From Deinococcus sp. YIM 77859 (GTDB lineage: Bacteria > Deinococcota > Deinococci > Deinococcales > Deinococcaceae), in NCBI RefSeq assembly GCF_000745175.1, contig NZ_JQNI01000002.1, forward strand, positions 1,463,501 through 1,527,500: a DNA stretch of 64,000 bases, written 5' to 3'. The notes beneath the pieces are model-generated. The model did no database searches. It was not told the origin of the DNA and was given only the letters and a program-made list of their open reading frames with translations. The position numbers and the translations under genes are program-made. How positions within the stretch are numbered: the stretch's first letter is position 1; every line of letters begins with the position of its first letter. Shown here piece by piece: positions 61,356-64,000 of the stretch.

Positions 61356-64000
<2,645 letters not shown>

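Overview
The window is a high-G+C chromosomal segment from a Deinococcus. The strongest markers are a DdrO radiation/desiccation repressor (58091-58480) that keeps the Leu106-Arg107 cleavage site known from other Deinococcus DdrO proteins, and an SLH/coiled-coil/beta-barrel SlpA-type envelope protein at the right edge. Supporting markers are leaderless starts with a TANNNT box 6-7 nt upstream, and a PIG-L deacetylase of the kind used for bacillithiol. The species cannot be fixed from sequence alone; D. geothermalis or a relative is a guess. I see no insertion sequence, prophage or CRISPR array.

Layout. 1-12.1 kb: 3' part of a DEAD/DEAH helicase, a multi-cluster ferredoxin protein, an alpha/beta hydrolase, a YbaN-like protein, an XdhC-like protein, an ABC-2 exporter pair, a TPR-GGDEF cyclase, two oxidoreductases, and minD-minE. 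12.3-26.4 kb: rimO, a nitronate-monooxygenase-like enzyme, a long prepilin peptidase, a queuosine locus (yhhQ plus a frameshifted QueF-like gene), a GNAT and an arginase-like protein, a PIG-L deacetylase, two peptidases (M20, S9), an acidic RGG-type protein with a 99-bp tandem repeat, and an NMT1-type binding protein. 26.4-39.9 kb: a duplicated DUF2795 protein, a short RecQ, corA with a structured upstream region, a RIO-type kinase behind a 37-codon ORF, a VOC/CitE pair bridged by a 31-codon ORF, psuK-psuG for pseudouridine breakdown, a DctA transporter with a CitA/CitB-type two-component system, and an orphan lipoamide dehydrogenase. 40.1-41.7 kb: a phosphohexomutase and tRNA-Glu(UUC) with its own promoter and terminator.

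41.7-55.3 kb is an exopolysaccharide locus. A tightly overlapping minus-strand operon (manC, wzc-like BY-kinase, wbaP-like initiating transferase, flippase, glycosyltransferase, polymerase, glycosyltransferase) is flanked by rmlB on one side and a long-form rmlA on the other. A second O-antigen-ligase-like protein sits with its partner on the plus strand. The segment 46.2-49.8 kb is clearly AT-richer than its surroundings, consistent with a horizontally exchanged serotype-like core.

55.4-64 kb: a YceD-like protein, moaC, a repeat-containing bactofilin-like membrane protein, ddrO with a good promoter and a degenerate RDRM-like site, a divergent 83-residue protein, folC, ppaC and slpA. The most unusual items are the QueF-like frameshift and its 13-bp inverted repeat, the RGG-like 99-bp repeat protein, two translationally placed mini-ORFs, the operator-like dyad in front of psuK, the fourfold repeat in the bactofilin-like protein, and the small gene divergent from ddrO.
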